64,000 nt of DNA from Camarhynchus parvulus (lineage: Eukaryota; Chordata; Aves; Passeriformes; Thraupidae). Below, one piece after another: positions 1 through 13,245 of the stretch. A model generated the notes under the pieces. That model saw only the letters and a list, made by a program, of their open reading frames with translations, searched no databases and had not been told where the DNA came from. Each line of letters starts with the position of its first letter. Positions within the stretch are counted from its first letter, which is position 1. Both the position numbers and the translations under genes were made by a program. Where the stretch lies: assembly GCF_901933205.1 (NCBI RefSeq), contig NC_044572.1:73715465-73779464 (forward strand), written 5' to 3'.

Positions 1-280
1 TAAGTTTATACAGACTGTCAGACACTGACATACCTGAAGAAAGTACAATGCCACAAAAAGCAAATACTAGCATTTCTAAAAAGAGATTTTAGGTACGTGA
101 CACTCAGGAGTCCTGCATTTATCTTAATGGAGGTATCCCTTTGCAATAGAACTAACACCTACACAATTTATTTTTAACTGTTTTATAGAATCTATGCCTA
201 CATCAGAAAATGTGGTGTAACTCTTATACTAGAATGCCAAATTTTATTGTGTGGACAGATTAGATGTTTGCTCTTTCTCA

Positions 281-310
281 TAACTAAATTTAACTAAACC
301 TAACTAAGCT
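281..310. repeat. Three-copy 10-bp tandem repeat (TAACTAARYY)
   Basis: Three adjacent decamers start with TAACTAA and differ only in the last three bases (ATT, ACC, GCT). The unit loosely resembles the C-rich vertebrate telomere strand (CCCTAA), but it is too short and degenerate to call an interstitial telomere. Confidence 0.75.
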
Positions 311-344
311 TATTCTGCTTGATCTATAAATGTATAGTCTTCCT

Positions 345-420
345 CCAGGTAAAGTTAGATTTAAAATCGAATTTAAAATTAGATTTAAATTAATTATATT
401 TAAAATTAAATTCAAAAAGA
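345..420. repeat. TTTAAA-rich low-complexity patch
   Basis: The motif (A)GATTTAAAAT and close variants recur about five times at 11-16 bp spacing. It is AT-rich low-complexity sequence; no function is implied. Confidence 0.6.
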
Positions 421-795
421 TATCAGAAATAAATAATAGAAAACATATTCCTCAGTCTTATGTGAAACATTTTGGAGTTGCAGAAAATTATTTTACAACA
501 TGCATAATTAATAAGTGAAATTAGAGCTCTTCTAAAAATCTCTGTAACATACTTCACATGTACAAAGAAAAATTAGATTATGCAGAAAATTCAGAAAATT
601 CTTTACCTTTGTTAGAGGAACCATTTTAAATCTACCAACTCAGAGTAATCCCAAAGTAAAGAAGAGAGGAGTAGAACTTAGTATGTGTCACATTATCTAT
701 TTACCATCTACCATACAATACAGACAAAACAGGTAGAAAACAGAAAACATGCATCTAAAGGCAAGGCTCTAATTTACATTTCCTGTAAATAACAC

Positions 796-830
796 ATTCA
801 GAGCTGCTCCTTTAGGCAGCAGCTCTGAAT
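796..830. other. Perfect 13-bp inverted repeat (hairpin)
   Basis: ATTCAGAGCTGCT at 796-808 is the exact reverse complement of AGCAGCTCTGAAT at 818-830, with a 9-base loop between them. The arms are more GC-rich than the surroundings. No run of T follows, so it is not a terminator. The stem is shorter than a usual miRNA precursor. Confidence 0.8.
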
Positions 831-1179
831 TTAAAGAAAATAATTTATATCAATTAAAAAAATCATGCCATTGCCTGCAATATCATTTTAATGTAACCAT
901 AATATAAATCAATTCAGTGCGAGCTAAACTCTCAAGCAAGCCTCTGACATCTCTTTTTTTCATTGCAACAGAACTAGAAAATAATACATACCTTAATTAC
1001 GATCTTCTTTACGTGACTGTAAATCAGGAGCCATTGAAATCAATGGATATGGTTCCAATTTATGAACCCTGTGCACGTGTTTTAAATGGAGTGATGCACT
1101 TCACTTGTAAGAGAGAAGCAACAGTATGCTTTATTAAAGCAGTGAGTTAATGACAAAATCAATGTTAAATTCAACAGTG

Positions 1180-1790
1180 CTTTAATTTGATTTGATGGCA
1201 AGGCACACATGATTATGTACTGCAGAGGGGACAAGGTCAGATGAAGCTCTCAGGGAGATCCTCGTATTGAGTCACGAGGTTCAGAAAGAACGCCCTGGAG
1301 TTCTAAACTCCTTCTCAGAGAGGAGTCTAGGTGATTCCTAATCCTAGTCCTAGATTTAGTCAATAGTATATATCTAAAGGATTATATGTGCACAATTAAT
1401 CTTTTATATCACTTAGATAGGATTTCAAAGTTTAGGACCCTATTGATCAGTTACCAAGGATCGGTTGTGACAAGGAATATTTCAGCCCTAAGGAGTAACC
1501 TGGAAAGCAGTCCCTGCTCAAAGGGAGATCCCAGCATGCGGCCCCTGCCATGCAGGAGAGCTCGAAGGGCCCTGGGCTGTCTGCTACTTATGGAGTAAGA
1601 TGATTGATTTAACAGTGATCTCTACATGCCAGCAAGGCATCTGGGTCACTGTTCCAAACACCCTTGGCTACCATGTCATCATCCCTCCCCCATAAAGTGG
1701 ATACAGCCATCATAATCCCTGCTGGTAATTGTGGATTAAGAGGGGGAAGGGTGCCACAGCATGAGTTTGTTCTAGTCTTCATGAAAAGGA
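1180..1790. mobile_element. ERV/LTR-like repeat block, GC-richer than flanks
   Basis: Base composition changes abruptly from AT-rich to mixed. The stretch around 1440-1570 (a run with ACCAAGGATCGGTTGTGAC, then GGAGTAACCTGGAAAGCAGT) matches my recollection of an interspersed songbird endogenous-retrovirus repeat. I could not define TG...CA ends or a target-site duplication, so the limits are approximate and the family and strand are left open. The 70-codon frame inside is not a gene. Confidence 0.5.
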
Positions 1791-2885
1791 GGTAAAAATC
1801 AATTGATTCAACTTTTTTTGTCTGTGCAGGATAGCTAATCTTTTCTTATGGTTTATATAATGTGCTTTTTTCTCCTCAGTCATATGTTAGGTTATGCAAT
1901 TTTTAAAAAAAATATTTTCACAGCATCAAGCTTGAAACTCAGACCTGAAATAAATTATTTTGTTTGAGAAGTCTATAGCCAACACAAAAGTACTTATACT
2001 AACTTGTATTTACTTAAATAGAAAATAAAGAAAGAAAAAGAAAGAACTTTGTATTCCTTGAAACAGCAGAGGTTCAGCTAATGATGTGTGTGTACTTTGT
2101 GCAGTGACAATAACCTCAATGTTCACCCACAAGAGCAAATATTTCCAGGATTCACAACCCAGAGTAAAGATGAAAGTAGACTATGTGCTCATACCCTGAT
2201 TATCTTTTCATCACAAAACAAAGCAGTCCAAATGTTGCTTTAAGATGCATTTGCTGACAAGGACTCTAGCAGAGGTGGAGGAGTTGTGTATGGAAATTAT
2301 GGGAGCTAATGTCTACATCAACTTTCTGAAAATTGTGAATATGGTACCAGAGACAATCTCTCCTTTAGTAGGTATGAGGAAGAGTCAGACCAAGCTAAAG
2401 ATTTTTTTTTGTGCAGCATGCACCTGAATCTCTTTATCTACATGCATAAAAATATTTTTTAAAAACCTCTAAATAGTATTACTTGAATCTTACTCATAGC
2501 AATAATTAGTGTCAGTCAGGAAAAGGTACTTGCATCATGGAAAAGGAGAAAATCATTACAGAACTTCCCTGAAAGATTCTGCTTCTCACTGAATTGTCTC
2601 CAACAGAAGGGCAAATCTGAATAAATTTGTGCCAGAATTTAAATTCTTCTCAGCCATACAGGAGAAAAAGTAACTGTGTTGAGTTACACCAGATATAAAG
2701 AAGATTTTAGAATTGGAAAGTACAATTATTCAATTTGTACTCATATAATTCAGACATTTCATATGTCTCTGAAACTCACTGCAGAGATGTACTGCAATTG
2801 CAAGGTTAGATAAAAGCTCAAAGCTGCTAGGAGACATCTCTTTGTCTGGAAGTCTGGGACACTACAGTGAACACACGTCTGCATC
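1791..2885. other. Unique AT-rich non-coding DNA
   Basis: No recognisable gene or repeat family. It contains only A/T runs and short chance frames. Confidence 0.65.
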
Positions 2886-3560
2886 TGTTGCGGTTTGAGC
2901 TTATTTTATTGATTCATTGTTAAATGGTTCATTCTATTGTACCCTCATGTTCTCCCCAAGCTGGTTTTCCCCTGAGTTTTGGCCTCCCTCAAAGCTGTCC
3001 CTCATGCCATTCCCTGCCCCTTGTTCCAACTCTTTCCCTGCCTGTCAAAGCAACCCAGCCTCTTATTCCCCAACCTTCTCCTCCACTCTCACCTTGGGCC
3101 AATCCCTGACTGCACCACCCCTTTGGAATTCACCTAAACCTCAAGGCCCCATCGACCTATTGACTTACTCTCTTCTCCCACTGACCCTGATTGTTCCGAT
3201 CTGTTGATGTGATTCCCCTCATTCCTCCTCTGATATCTCTCCATTGGTTGTTCTTTGTATCCACCCCTTGATTTGTAAGAGTATAAAATCCCGTGCACAC
3301 GTGTGCTCACTGCTTTTCTTGCCTGAACTCTTCACATGGCATAAATGCTTCTCTGTTGGAACCTCACGATAGAAGAGCCTCCTCCTTCTTCTTTACCCAG
3401 TCCCCATTGTGACTTTGGATAGTGCCCTGTAGAGCAAGTGGCTCTAAAGGTTCTACCTCTGGTAAAACCCCAAACCGGGGTAGTTCCCCCCTCCTGGCAC
3501 AGTGCTGGAGTTCTAAGAGCTAGCCTGGGCTCTGGTGGGCTGTGTCGTATATCCATATAT
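2886..3560 (+). mobile_element. Solo LTR of an avian endogenous retrovirus
   Basis: The block starts with TGTTGCGGTTTGAGC, a typical TG 5' LTR end, and is a pyrimidine-rich island in AT-rich DNA. In plus orientation it has promoter-like order: an inverted CCAAT box (ATTGG near 3243), a TATA box (TATAAAA at 3282-3288), and about 55 bases later a degenerate polyadenylation-like CATAAAT followed by a GT/CT-rich stretch. No gag or pol sequence follows, so it is a solo LTR left by recombination. The 3' end is placed by composition only and I found no clear target-site duplication. The 96-codon frame at 2917 is a chance frame in the U3 pyrimidine tract. Confidence 0.75.
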
Positions 3561-4457
3561 TTGTTTTGATACTTCAATGCCATGGAACAGGATATTATGG
3601 AAAATAAGAGAACCACTAAATATCAGAGTAATGATGTAGGTAGTCCTTTATCTGAATGCACATTCTGATGGATGCTCTGTTATTTGTCTTTAACAAAATT
3701 TATTTTCTTTTATAAAAGCACTTCATACTTAGAAGGAATAACTTATTAACAGTAGCCAGAAAATGTAGGTTAATATCAAATTTTTGATTGAGAGTTTGAG
3801 CGGAGCTTTTTGGACATTTTAACACATCTACTGAAAATATGTTTTGATCTGACCCTAAAACCCAAAAAACAAATTTGTGCCTTTCATTTAAAAAAAACCC
3901 CAAAAACACCTTCGTGTTTTAATGTGCTTTAATTTTCAAAGAAAAGGTGCACCAGGACTAATATTACCAGGCAGATGATACTCTTTTCCTACAGTTAGAA
4001 CTGGAAAAGAAAACGAATCAAGTTTAACATGAAATTATATTTGTAACTAATTTTATTTTTCTGCATTCACCAATCTTCCATGTGAATGCTAAAGGTTTTT
4101 CCTTCACTTTCATTTGAAAAATATTTTAGGTTCCAGAAACCCAGTTAGGTGAAAAATAGTCTATTGTCTCCATTATTCTATTTTGATAAAGGATAATATT
4201 TTTTTATCCAACTGTCTTAGTTTTTTACTATTGAAAATGACAAGATACAAAAATGACCCCACTCAGGTACTGTCAGGTGCAGTAATAATGGTATTGTAAT
4301 GAAGCCCATGCTAAAGAAATCTGCATTAGACAAAATCATGTTTTCAGCAAGACCTTTGGGTCTTTTCCTGTATGTTTACTGCTCAAGATCTTAATGAATG
4401 ACACTGGAAAAGCAAGGCAATATAGAAAATGTCCAGTTGAGTGGTATGTTTTGGAGA

Positions 4458-4474
4458 TTTTTTTGGGGGGGGGG
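4458..4474. repeat. T7G10 homopolymer junction
   Basis: Seven T followed by ten G. Such runs are prone to length errors, so the exact G count may be a sequencing artefact. Confidence 0.85.
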
Positions 4475-7400
4475 TGTTCTTTTTGTCATTATTAGCTTTT
4501 TTAGGCATTGCTGCAAACATGGAAACATTCTTGTTCACATGTATGTGAACTTTCCAGTCACTTTGTGTCCATAACAAAAAGTGATGTCCGAAAAAGTCAG
4601 TCAAAATTAAATAAATGAGACTCTTTTCCTTATGATTTTTTTAATCAGTGGGCAGCTGTTTACATCACAAGATGACAGAAATACTTTTGCCTCCTTAAAA
4701 ATTGTCTAAATCTGACACAAATACTGTAAATCCTGAATAAAAGCTTCATAGTTAGGACTGCATATATAGAGTTATTGCTTCTAGTGTATCTGACAGTCAC
4801 CACAATGACAGCTGAAAAAAGTCAAAGCAAAAGGAAAAAAAAGAAAGAATGAAAAATTGCACCCAGAGGTTATCAGAAACATTTGCAAGGAATGCTCAAT
4901 ATCTTGAGAATGCAGTATATTTCCAGATGCATTTTCAAGGTTAAAGCATCAAGTGCCTTAAGTGAGTACAGCTTCAATCCTGGAAGAAATGTGTAAATTC
5001 ATGTAGAGAGAGTCACAATACTGTAGAGAAGACCAAGTCCAGATTTTTATAAACAAGGATTTATACTACCTGCACACACCTGTAAGAGATTAATTTAATA
5101 TATAAATCATATAAAAAGAGAGAAAAAATAGCCTTGAGTAGTGAGACAAAACTAAAACTAAACCAAGGATTAAAATCAAAACATAATGTATAGTATGTAT
5201 GAGAATACAATTCCTCATGAGCCTGGAATCATCTTCCATTTTTTTTTCTAACAGGTCTAAAGAGTTGACTCCAATGTCTCACACTATGTTGATGCTGCAG
5301 TTACCAACGGAGGGAAAAGAAACTGCTGAATCATTTACTTGAGTCGTGACATAATAGGATAGTAAAGTGGCACACGTGAAGAGCAAACAGTACAATCAAT
5401 ATATGGGCTGACAGTTTGATGGCATTTTTTAAAACATCAAGCAATACTAAAAAACTAAAGAAACACAAGCACTTTAGTAGAAGATGTTGATTAATTCATT
5501 TCCACTGAACCCCTAGAAATCTGGCTGCCTTGCGGTATACATTCGCTGTTACACATGCTACCTTCAAATATGAAAAAAATAGGGTTTTCTTGGATAAGGG
5601 CACTTGTCAATTAGGAAGAGTGGGAACAATTTTAAAGTAGGAGGAATTACAGCTTTCAACATCTACATGGAAAGACAGTTACAATTACTTATAATAAGAC
5701 AGTGACAGGAAAAATCCCTTCATTAAGCAACCCTGAACAGCCTGTTTTAAAGAGCAATGGCATGCAATATGTTGAATCGAAGGACAAGCAGAAATACAAT
5801 TCCTCAAAGATAAAATCTTACTGAGATGAGTTTAGTTAGTAAATTAATGATTGTATATAATAGATGAACAAAACATTATGCATAAATACAAATTCTGGAC
5901 CACCAACTTTGTTGCTCTCTCCTTGTGGGTATAACCTTGTGGATGATGTATGTGTTTTATGAGAGATTACACACACAGGCAAGCAAAAATTCTTTGGAAA
6001 AAAAACAAAACAGCAGTTTTTCAGCTGTCTGTGACATGTTCCATTGCATTGGAGTTGTAAGAATCCTGTTTTGGGTAGACAGTAGTAACACAGAAACATT
6101 CTATACAAAATTGTGGTTGCAACATACAAGATTAAAATTTTAGAAAATAAAGGAAATTTGTCATAGATACTTGGCAAATTAAAACAAAACAAAACAACCT
6201 GTTGTCAGAGCTAAATCTGTGAACAACAGATAAACAGGTAAAACAAAGCTACAGTCAGGTCAAACAAAGTTCAGACAGAACAGGAAGGAGAGTCCTCAGC
6301 CCTGAGGTCTTTCAGATACAGTGAAGAGTTTATAGGCTTTACTCTCAATAGCAGTGCCACATTACAGGAATACATGGCTTCCCTTTCCATGCTATATCAG
6401 AGCAAAAACAAGGACTCACACAGGGCAGCTGATTTGGATCTCTTTTTATTTCTGTTTGTTTTAGGTAGAAGGATCATGTGTAGCAATACTTTGATATTTT
6501 AGCTTTTCATGTCCAATAATTTAACAAGAACAGATTAACTTTCTCAATTTATTAAAGGAGACAGTTGTGATTTTTCAATTTTTCACTAATGTGAGTGACT
6601 GTTTTCATATATTTGACTAAATAAGGAAAAAATGTTAAGGATTTTGCTCTTTCTATTCTTCACTCTTTATCTGTGCAGAGAAAATGGCTACTGTTAGAAA
6701 AAAAATAAAACAAAAGCACTGATTTTGTCATTTATTCACTATTTTTATTGCAAATTAGGGATTACTCTTCCCACTTGTTTGTTGTTTTTATTTTAATAAA
6801 AAGTTGATAAAATTAAAATAATATATTTTTATATGTGCTGTCAAAAAGACTGTTTTGCTTGAAAACTATTAGCTCTTCACTGACTGAAAAACGAAGCATG
6901 ATCCCCAGACTCAGTGGAACCTAATTATTTCTTTTGTTCAACAGAAGCTTTTACTACATTTGCCTTCAAAAGAAATGTAATATTGGTTCCTTTTTAGTAG
7001 ACCACCAGAAGCTTTATCACAAAATTGAATGCAAGTTTTAAAACAAAAACCCCACCAACAAACAAACCCAAAATGAAACCCAAATAACTATCTCCAAAAT
7101 TTAGACTACAATGAAATATCAAATTCTGGAGGTTTGTCCATTGGGCAGTTAGGATAATCATGCTCTGAAGCAAATTGTGTTATTTTGTGTCTGCTTTCTC
7201 CCAGCAGCCCTCACCCCAACATATAATGGAACTCCCATTAAAGATTTTCTGAGATCTAAAAGAGTGGAGATAAAGAAAATATTACAGTGTTAGAAAAAAG
7301 TGCAAGTCAAAACACTACAACCTTTTGAAATCCCTGTATAGAAGTCCAATAATGGATTTCTTGCATGAACAAATGTACATAAATGCACAAGAGATAAAAT

Positions 7401-8591
7401 TACAATAAGGAAACATAATTCACCATGGCTTTTGGTCAAGAACATTCTGCAGTGGTGCAGCATACAGTTCGTGATTTTGGCAAACAACTGAAACATCTTA
7501 AAATGACCTTACGGCTTTACAACTGGTCTATCATAGGGGTGAAGTTTTGCACACTCAAACTGATACCTCAGAAACCCTCATAATGTCTAAATATATGTTT
7601 CTTGATGATATTTTCAAAATTATTAAGGTTATAAGAGAATCATTGACATTAGATGTTTATTGATTTTGGATATATAATTAAGCTTGTAGCAGCCGAACAA
7701 AGGCTGCTTGAATTTTTCACGTATTGGGAGGGGAGTTGAGTTTGATTGTTTGGGGGGTTGTTTTTTTTTTTTAGTCTTGGTTAATGAAGAGAGAAAGCTT
7801 TTATTGTCTTTTCACTGGTTTGGAATAGCATTCCTTTCAGCATACTGTATGAACAATGGAAAAGGCCTTAACAAGGAGGGGAACCTCACATATAATTTGT
7901 GTACAGAAGGCATAAGGAAAAGATAGAAGAAGAAATGAATCATAATGATTCTTCCACAGGAAATATCTTCCATCTGAATCTAATCACCCATTTAATGTTA
8001 TAAGAGATCTTATGGGATGGTGAATGATGTCTAATGAATAGTGATGGGGTTCACCTCATTAATGACCTTAGCAGGTAAAACTGATTTTTAAGCAGAATTG
8101 TTATTTTGAGAGATTGATTAAATTGATTCAAATTGCAACTGGTTACATACTAATTTGGTACACATTTTCGTGCAAGTAGTGTTGACTGAATCAATTTTCA
8201 GAGCTGTAATGGCATCAGCAACTAATTTTGATTGTTCTTTGCTCATTTCTAGATAATTCTCTAAAAAAGTGATAGCTCAAGAGGCTTCTTTATGATGTAA
8301 AAATAGAGCCAGAAGAGATTGGGGTTTATTTAACAGTAATTTTGGGAGGGCTTCCTCCCACATCTATGCTGCTTTTGTTATGCCAAAAGTTTTCTTTTCC
8401 TTGGTCCTGTTACCTCAGGATTGTTTGAGATCTGTGGTGTGAAAGGATGCTCAGATGTCTCAGATTCTATAAAAAATAGATGAGTTGATAGAAATATTAA
8501 CATTTTTTTCCTCAAAAACAACTGTTCTTACCCACTCAGATTTTTAAAATCAAATTACAAGTCAATATATTCTTTTCTGAATGCTAGGATT

Positions 8592-8667
8592 AAAAAAAAA
8601 CAAAAACAAAAACAAAACAAAAAAAACCCAAAAAACAACAAAACCAAAAAACCCCCCACAAAAACAA
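8592..8667. repeat. A-rich (AAAAC)n simple repeat
   Basis: About 75 bases almost entirely of A and C with CAAAAA/CAAAA units, drifting into a C-run (ACCCCCC) near its end. It is low-complexity sequence; I found no element in front of it that would make it a retroposon tail. Confidence 0.85.
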
Positions 8668-11600
8668 GCTTACATTGCATCCATATTCATCAGATCTCTC
8701 ATCATTTGCTTTGTTCTGACATTTTTCCTGGCATGAAAATGCAGTATCAAATCCAGGTTTTGTAGCCTTCCCTGAAGTCTTTTGGAGGCTCTATATGTTC
8801 AACGAACTTTTCAGCGTTGGACTGGCATTCAAAAGGTGTAATATTTTAATCCTCTGTTTTTGCCACTCAAAATACTTTTTCTAGAAAAAAAAAAAGAAGA
8901 ACACAAAAGCAAGCCTTCTTTACACTAAATATCTCCACTGTTTTAAAGCTGTTAATATGCCACAAAGATTGGAAAGACAATAAATAGCATTTTTTCTTCT
9001 AAAAACATACAGCCACATTTCAGTAAAATCAATTATTTGAGTGGGTTATGTCCATATTATTTTTTCTCTTTTGATGAATGCTATAAAGTCTATGGTTTTG
9101 TGGGACAGATTTCCAAATGAGAAAGAATTAAAGTTGTAAAACATGTTGAATTTGCCAATAACCTCACTACAAAATATAAACAATTTCTGTTTTGCCTTCA
9201 ACAGACAGCTGAAATGGTACCTTGGAAATTTAATCTGCAGAAATTCCAGCTAGCATACCACCGATTCTGGTCCTGTTGCCAAGAAACAGTCCTCTTCTGT
9301 CTCCCTTGGTGCTAATCTCTACTTTTAGCACTGTTCCCCTACTCTCATTAGTCATGCAATGCTTCTTTTAAATGCTAAAGCCAGTGCTGAACATTTTGCC
9401 AATTCGTATATCTGGCAATCTTGAAAATGTGCACAGTATCTGTGCACAGCCTGTGAATTTACTTCCAGGTTGCAGCAAGTTGAAACTCAAGAGCACTAAT
9501 GCATAGATAATTTTTATATGTATATACATTGTAAATAATTGTTTAATAAATTAAAATTCTTTTGAAATTGAATAATTTAGGTTTCTGAAGAGAAATGCCA
9601 AAATAATTGCAGCAACTGAACTTATTCCAGGACAGCTGGAATATTGCCTTTAAGTGTATTTAATTCTGCACAAGATGTGAGTAAGCAAGGTAACAAGTCA
9701 TTGTTAATTCAGCAACTGAAAATAATTCAGCCTATTTTACATTTGATGAGTCACAGTATAGCCCAAATAATATGGTAGATATTTCTGAAAAAAAAAAATT
9801 GCTAGTGAATGTAAGTAAAGAACATGTCAGTAGAGAAAATGCCTCAAAATAAATCTTACACATTAAAAATCCAAAGCAAAAAAATATATCAAAGGACCAA
9901 AAAAAACCAAAACCCAAAAAAATAATCAATTGACTAGCTTGGGTTTAGTTCACTACATTATACTTATACATGGATTCTCATCCAACAACATAATGGAGCA
10001 AAACATTCTCTACTTTAAGAGTACAAGTATAAAGGTATAGATAGAAATGTAAAAACCTTAAGACCAGCTTAAGTTTATATTACAACTGGTAGATTGTAAG
10101 TATCAGATTCCTATTTTGAAGCTTAAGACAACAATGTATCCTTTAATTTGAACTGAGATGCATTTTAATACAAATTTAAGTATTTTCAATCAATATTTCA
10201 TAAATGAGTTTATGCACTTATTCAGCTCCTTAGATCACTATTGAAATGTAACCATGCCTACAAAATGAAAATCAGTGCTGCCAGTATCAGTTCCATGTGA
10301 ACCTCATGGTGTTCTGTGCTTTTTTTTCCAAGTTTTGGTTATTCTCAGCCCTGACTTTTAAAATAATTCATGAGTCAGAGAAAAGCTTGTTAATGTAAAT
10401 GCTAGTGGCTGAGAAAGGAAGAAAATACATTATGGTCTCTATTCCAAATCTTTGAAATTGTGTGGAGGATGATAACAAGTAACATACAAACGATCTAGAG
10501 AAGTGTTAAGATTTCACTTCTGACAGTTTTCTAGAACAAAATTCAATAATGATTTTCCTTACTCTCTTCCATATTGTTTCAAAGAAAAACAGTGTTCCAG
10601 TCGTGAATATCAATCCCCAAAAATTTTTTAAAAACAGCCATTTGAAAGACACAGTGTAAAGACATATGGTGTCCTTTGGTCTTATTTAACTTTATAATCA
10701 CTGAGCATTGTAAATTCCAGAGTACTTTCACGATGAGCCACAGTTTGTATGTTTGTTGGAGTGAAAGCTGATAGAGAAGGGTTTTTTCTTCTTATTGCAT
10801 GGTGGGTTTTTCACAACGGAAGACTAATTAAATCCTTAAAAAGAGCAAGACTTCCAATGAAATCTGAGTTGAAACTTAAAGGTGACAAAGAAAAATTAAC
10901 AATTCTCCTTACATTAATGAAGTAATTGAAAGTATTTCATTAGTTGCCAGGCAAATGTATTGTTAGTGCTGCATTTACCAGATTATTGTTCTGGCTACCA
11001 TGTCAGCAGCATTAGCCATTTTAACTTGTTAGCTGCTTGCCAAATTTCCCTGCTGTAGCACAATTTAACATCTTGAGAATATTAATTATTCATATGCATA
11101 TTTGTCAAAGAATAGCTTTTCAGTTTTTCTTTTGATCTTCCAAAAACAGTGGAACCATCACATCCCTAATGCAAAACAATCTTAGGAACAGCAAAATGGT
11201 GATCACTGCTCTGCTGGTGACTGTTCTGCTAGCAGAACACAGATGGCAGGAAATGGCATCCAGTAGCTCCATTTTACTGGGTAATTTGAATAAAATAACA
11301 ATTCAGGCTGAAATGGATTTCAGGAGATCTGTAGTTCAGCTTCCTGCTCAAAACAAGAGGTCAGAGCAGGTTGCTTGAGGTTTGTCTAGTTGGATTTTGG
11401 AAACCTTGAAGGACAGAGACTGCAAGGCCTCTGTGCAGATTTTTCTACTGCTTGGCTGTCCTCAGGGTGAGAAAGTTTTCACTATATGCCGAGTAAAACT
11501 CATGTTTCAACTTTTATTCATCAATTCATCTTCCTACCATATATTGCTTGAAGAGCCTGTTTCATCTTCTTGCTTACCTCCTCTCAGGTAGGGACAAGCC

Positions 11601-12104
11601 GTACTGGGTGTCCCTGAAGCTGTCACTTTCCAGGCTGAACAAGCCATTTTCTCATCTTCTCCTCATAGGTCAGGTCCTCCAGTTAAGACTAGTTTGGCCC
11701 TCCACTGGTCTTTGTCCAGTTGGTCAGTGTCTTTCTATAGGAAAGGGTCCCAAAACTGAGCAGAGTATCCGGATGGGATCTCATGAATGCTGAACAGAGA
11801 GGAATAGTCCCTCCCTTCAGTGTCTTGGCTTTGTCACCATGACTACTTCCTGGGGTGTTGTTGGCCATTTTCACAGCTGGGGCGCACTTCTTGCTTGTAA
11901 TCAGCTTGTCTCTGCCAGGGCAGACAGGTCTTTTCCTGCAGAGATGCCCTTAATCAGGCCCCAGCCTGTGTCCTGGTACTTTCTGCCCAGGGACAGCCCT
12001 TGGTATTTGTCATTGTTGTATTTCATGAGAGTTTTTTGCCTAGTCCTGTAGTCTGGCCAGGTCCTTCTGGATGACAGCTCTTATTTCCTGCATATTGACT
12101 TACT

Positions 12105-12200
12105 CTGCTAGAGTACTATCATCTACAAAATCAGTGAAAATATCCTCCATTGGCTCCTCCAGATCATTGATAAAGTAGTTAAACAGGTCAGGTCCCAATT
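12105..12200 (-). pseudogene. CR1 reverse transcriptase palm remnant (FVDD)
   Basis: The minus strand translates without a break through LGPDLFNYFINDLEE and on to FVDDST. These match the CR1 RT pattern (LGPxLFNxFINDL ... FADDTK). The catalytic Asp pair is kept (complement of bases 12118-12123), with Val in place of the usual Ala. Upstream and downstream RT blocks are frameshifted. This confirms the element's identity and its minus orientation. Confidence 0.85.
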
Positions 12201-12699
12201 TAAATCTCCGCTACACTCCATTTCTTACAGACCTCCACCACCTGTCACAGGGCTCCAGGTAGATTATGATGCATTAACCACAACCCTCTGAGCCCAGATA
12301 CAGAGCTAGTGCTTAGCCAGCTACATATCTGCCTATTCAGAGATAGTAGGACTCAGTATCAAAAGATTTTCTGAAGTCAAGTCAGTTAACATTCATTGTC
12401 ATATATTAGATAATCTACTGCAAACTCTAGATAAACTCATCTCGTTTCACACAAAACTTGGGCTAGATGATCTATCCATTCCTTGAGCAAGCTGAAGTCT
12501 GTTTGTTTAATGTCTCAGATACATATCCTGCTACTCTCAGTGTACTCTCTCATCTTCACATCCACTTCAGTTTCAGGGGCACTACTGCAAAAGCTGTGAT
12601 TGATTGCCCAATCCAAGCAGCTTTTCCTCTGCCAGTGAAGAGAAGACTCAAAAGTTCATTACCTCTATTTCACCTCTTCACTACCTGTATTAGTAAATT

Positions 12700-13140
12700 A
12701 TCCCAATCATCCTCCAGAACTCTCTGCTGTGTTGCCCTTCTAGCAGATGTTAGAGAGGTTCAAGTCCTCCAAGCGTATCAATCTGTCATCCCATGACTGA
12801 CTTCCTTATGTCACGTGTTAAAGAAGTCTTTTGCACACTTTCTCACTCTGGTCTGGTTATCTGAAGCAGTTCTATCGTGTTATCACCCTCACTGACCTCT
12901 CCTTGATTCATGAACCATGAACCACTAATGAGTCCATCCCATAGAACAGATGATACACCCAGGTTCTCTTTACTGTAGAGGCAAACCTTCCATACCATCT
13001 TCCTTGCTTTTCCTTTGTTTGTTTCCATTCACAGAAGTACTCCATTTGTGCAAGCTGTCCTTAGACATCTCATTTGCTCCAACAACACTGTAGTTTTGGG
13101 ACTACTCACAGAGCTTTTGATCTTTCTGCATGTTCCTTAG
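12700..13140 (-). pseudogene. CR1 ORF2 endonuclease-region remnant
   Basis: The plus strand (for example CTCCTTGATTCATGAACCAT near 12900 and GAGGTTCAAGTCCTCCAAGC near 12756) resembles the complement of the apurinic-endonuclease part of avian CR1 ORF2. It lies between the esterase remnant and the RT remnant in the right order. No intact catalytic motif can be read because stops and indels break the frame. The assignment rests on recalled consensus and on position. Confidence 0.55.
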
Positions 13141-13245
13141 GCTTTATTAATTTTTTGTACACAGACTTAAGGCTGTGAATGGTGCCTTATCACCATTCAT
13201 TTCCTTAGGTGCCTCTGTTTGCCATTCCATTCATTGTTACCACGT

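Larger units (their letters stand above)
1..1179. other. Unique AT-rich non-coding DNA
   Basis: No gene is recognisable. The frames open here (62 and 77 codons) are short, AT-driven and unlike any family I know. The stretch holds a three-copy 10-bp repeat, a TTTAAA-rich patch and a perfect hairpin, each listed separately. Confidence 0.7.
3561..11314. other. Long unique AT-rich stretch without genes
   Basis: Nearly 8 kb with no repeat family that I recognise and no frame above 118 codons. Homopolymers and simple repeats are frequent: T7G10 at 4458-4474 and an A/C-rich tract at 8592-8667. The part at 10915-11125 lacks low-complexity sequence and carries clustered homeodomain- and POU-like motifs; it is discussed as a possible conserved non-coding element. 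Confidence 0.65.

Noticed and set aside
5836..6192. 118-codon minus-strand ORF
   Set aside because: Rich in Phe, Tyr and Cys as expected from AT-rich DNA, with no domain or context, and overlapped by another frame on the opposite strand.
7686..7710. Small inverted repeat AGCAGCC/GGCTGCT
   Set aside because: A 7-bp stem is common by chance in 64 kb.
12467..12796. 109-codon plus-strand ORF
   Set aside because: It is antisense sequence inside the minus-strand CR1.
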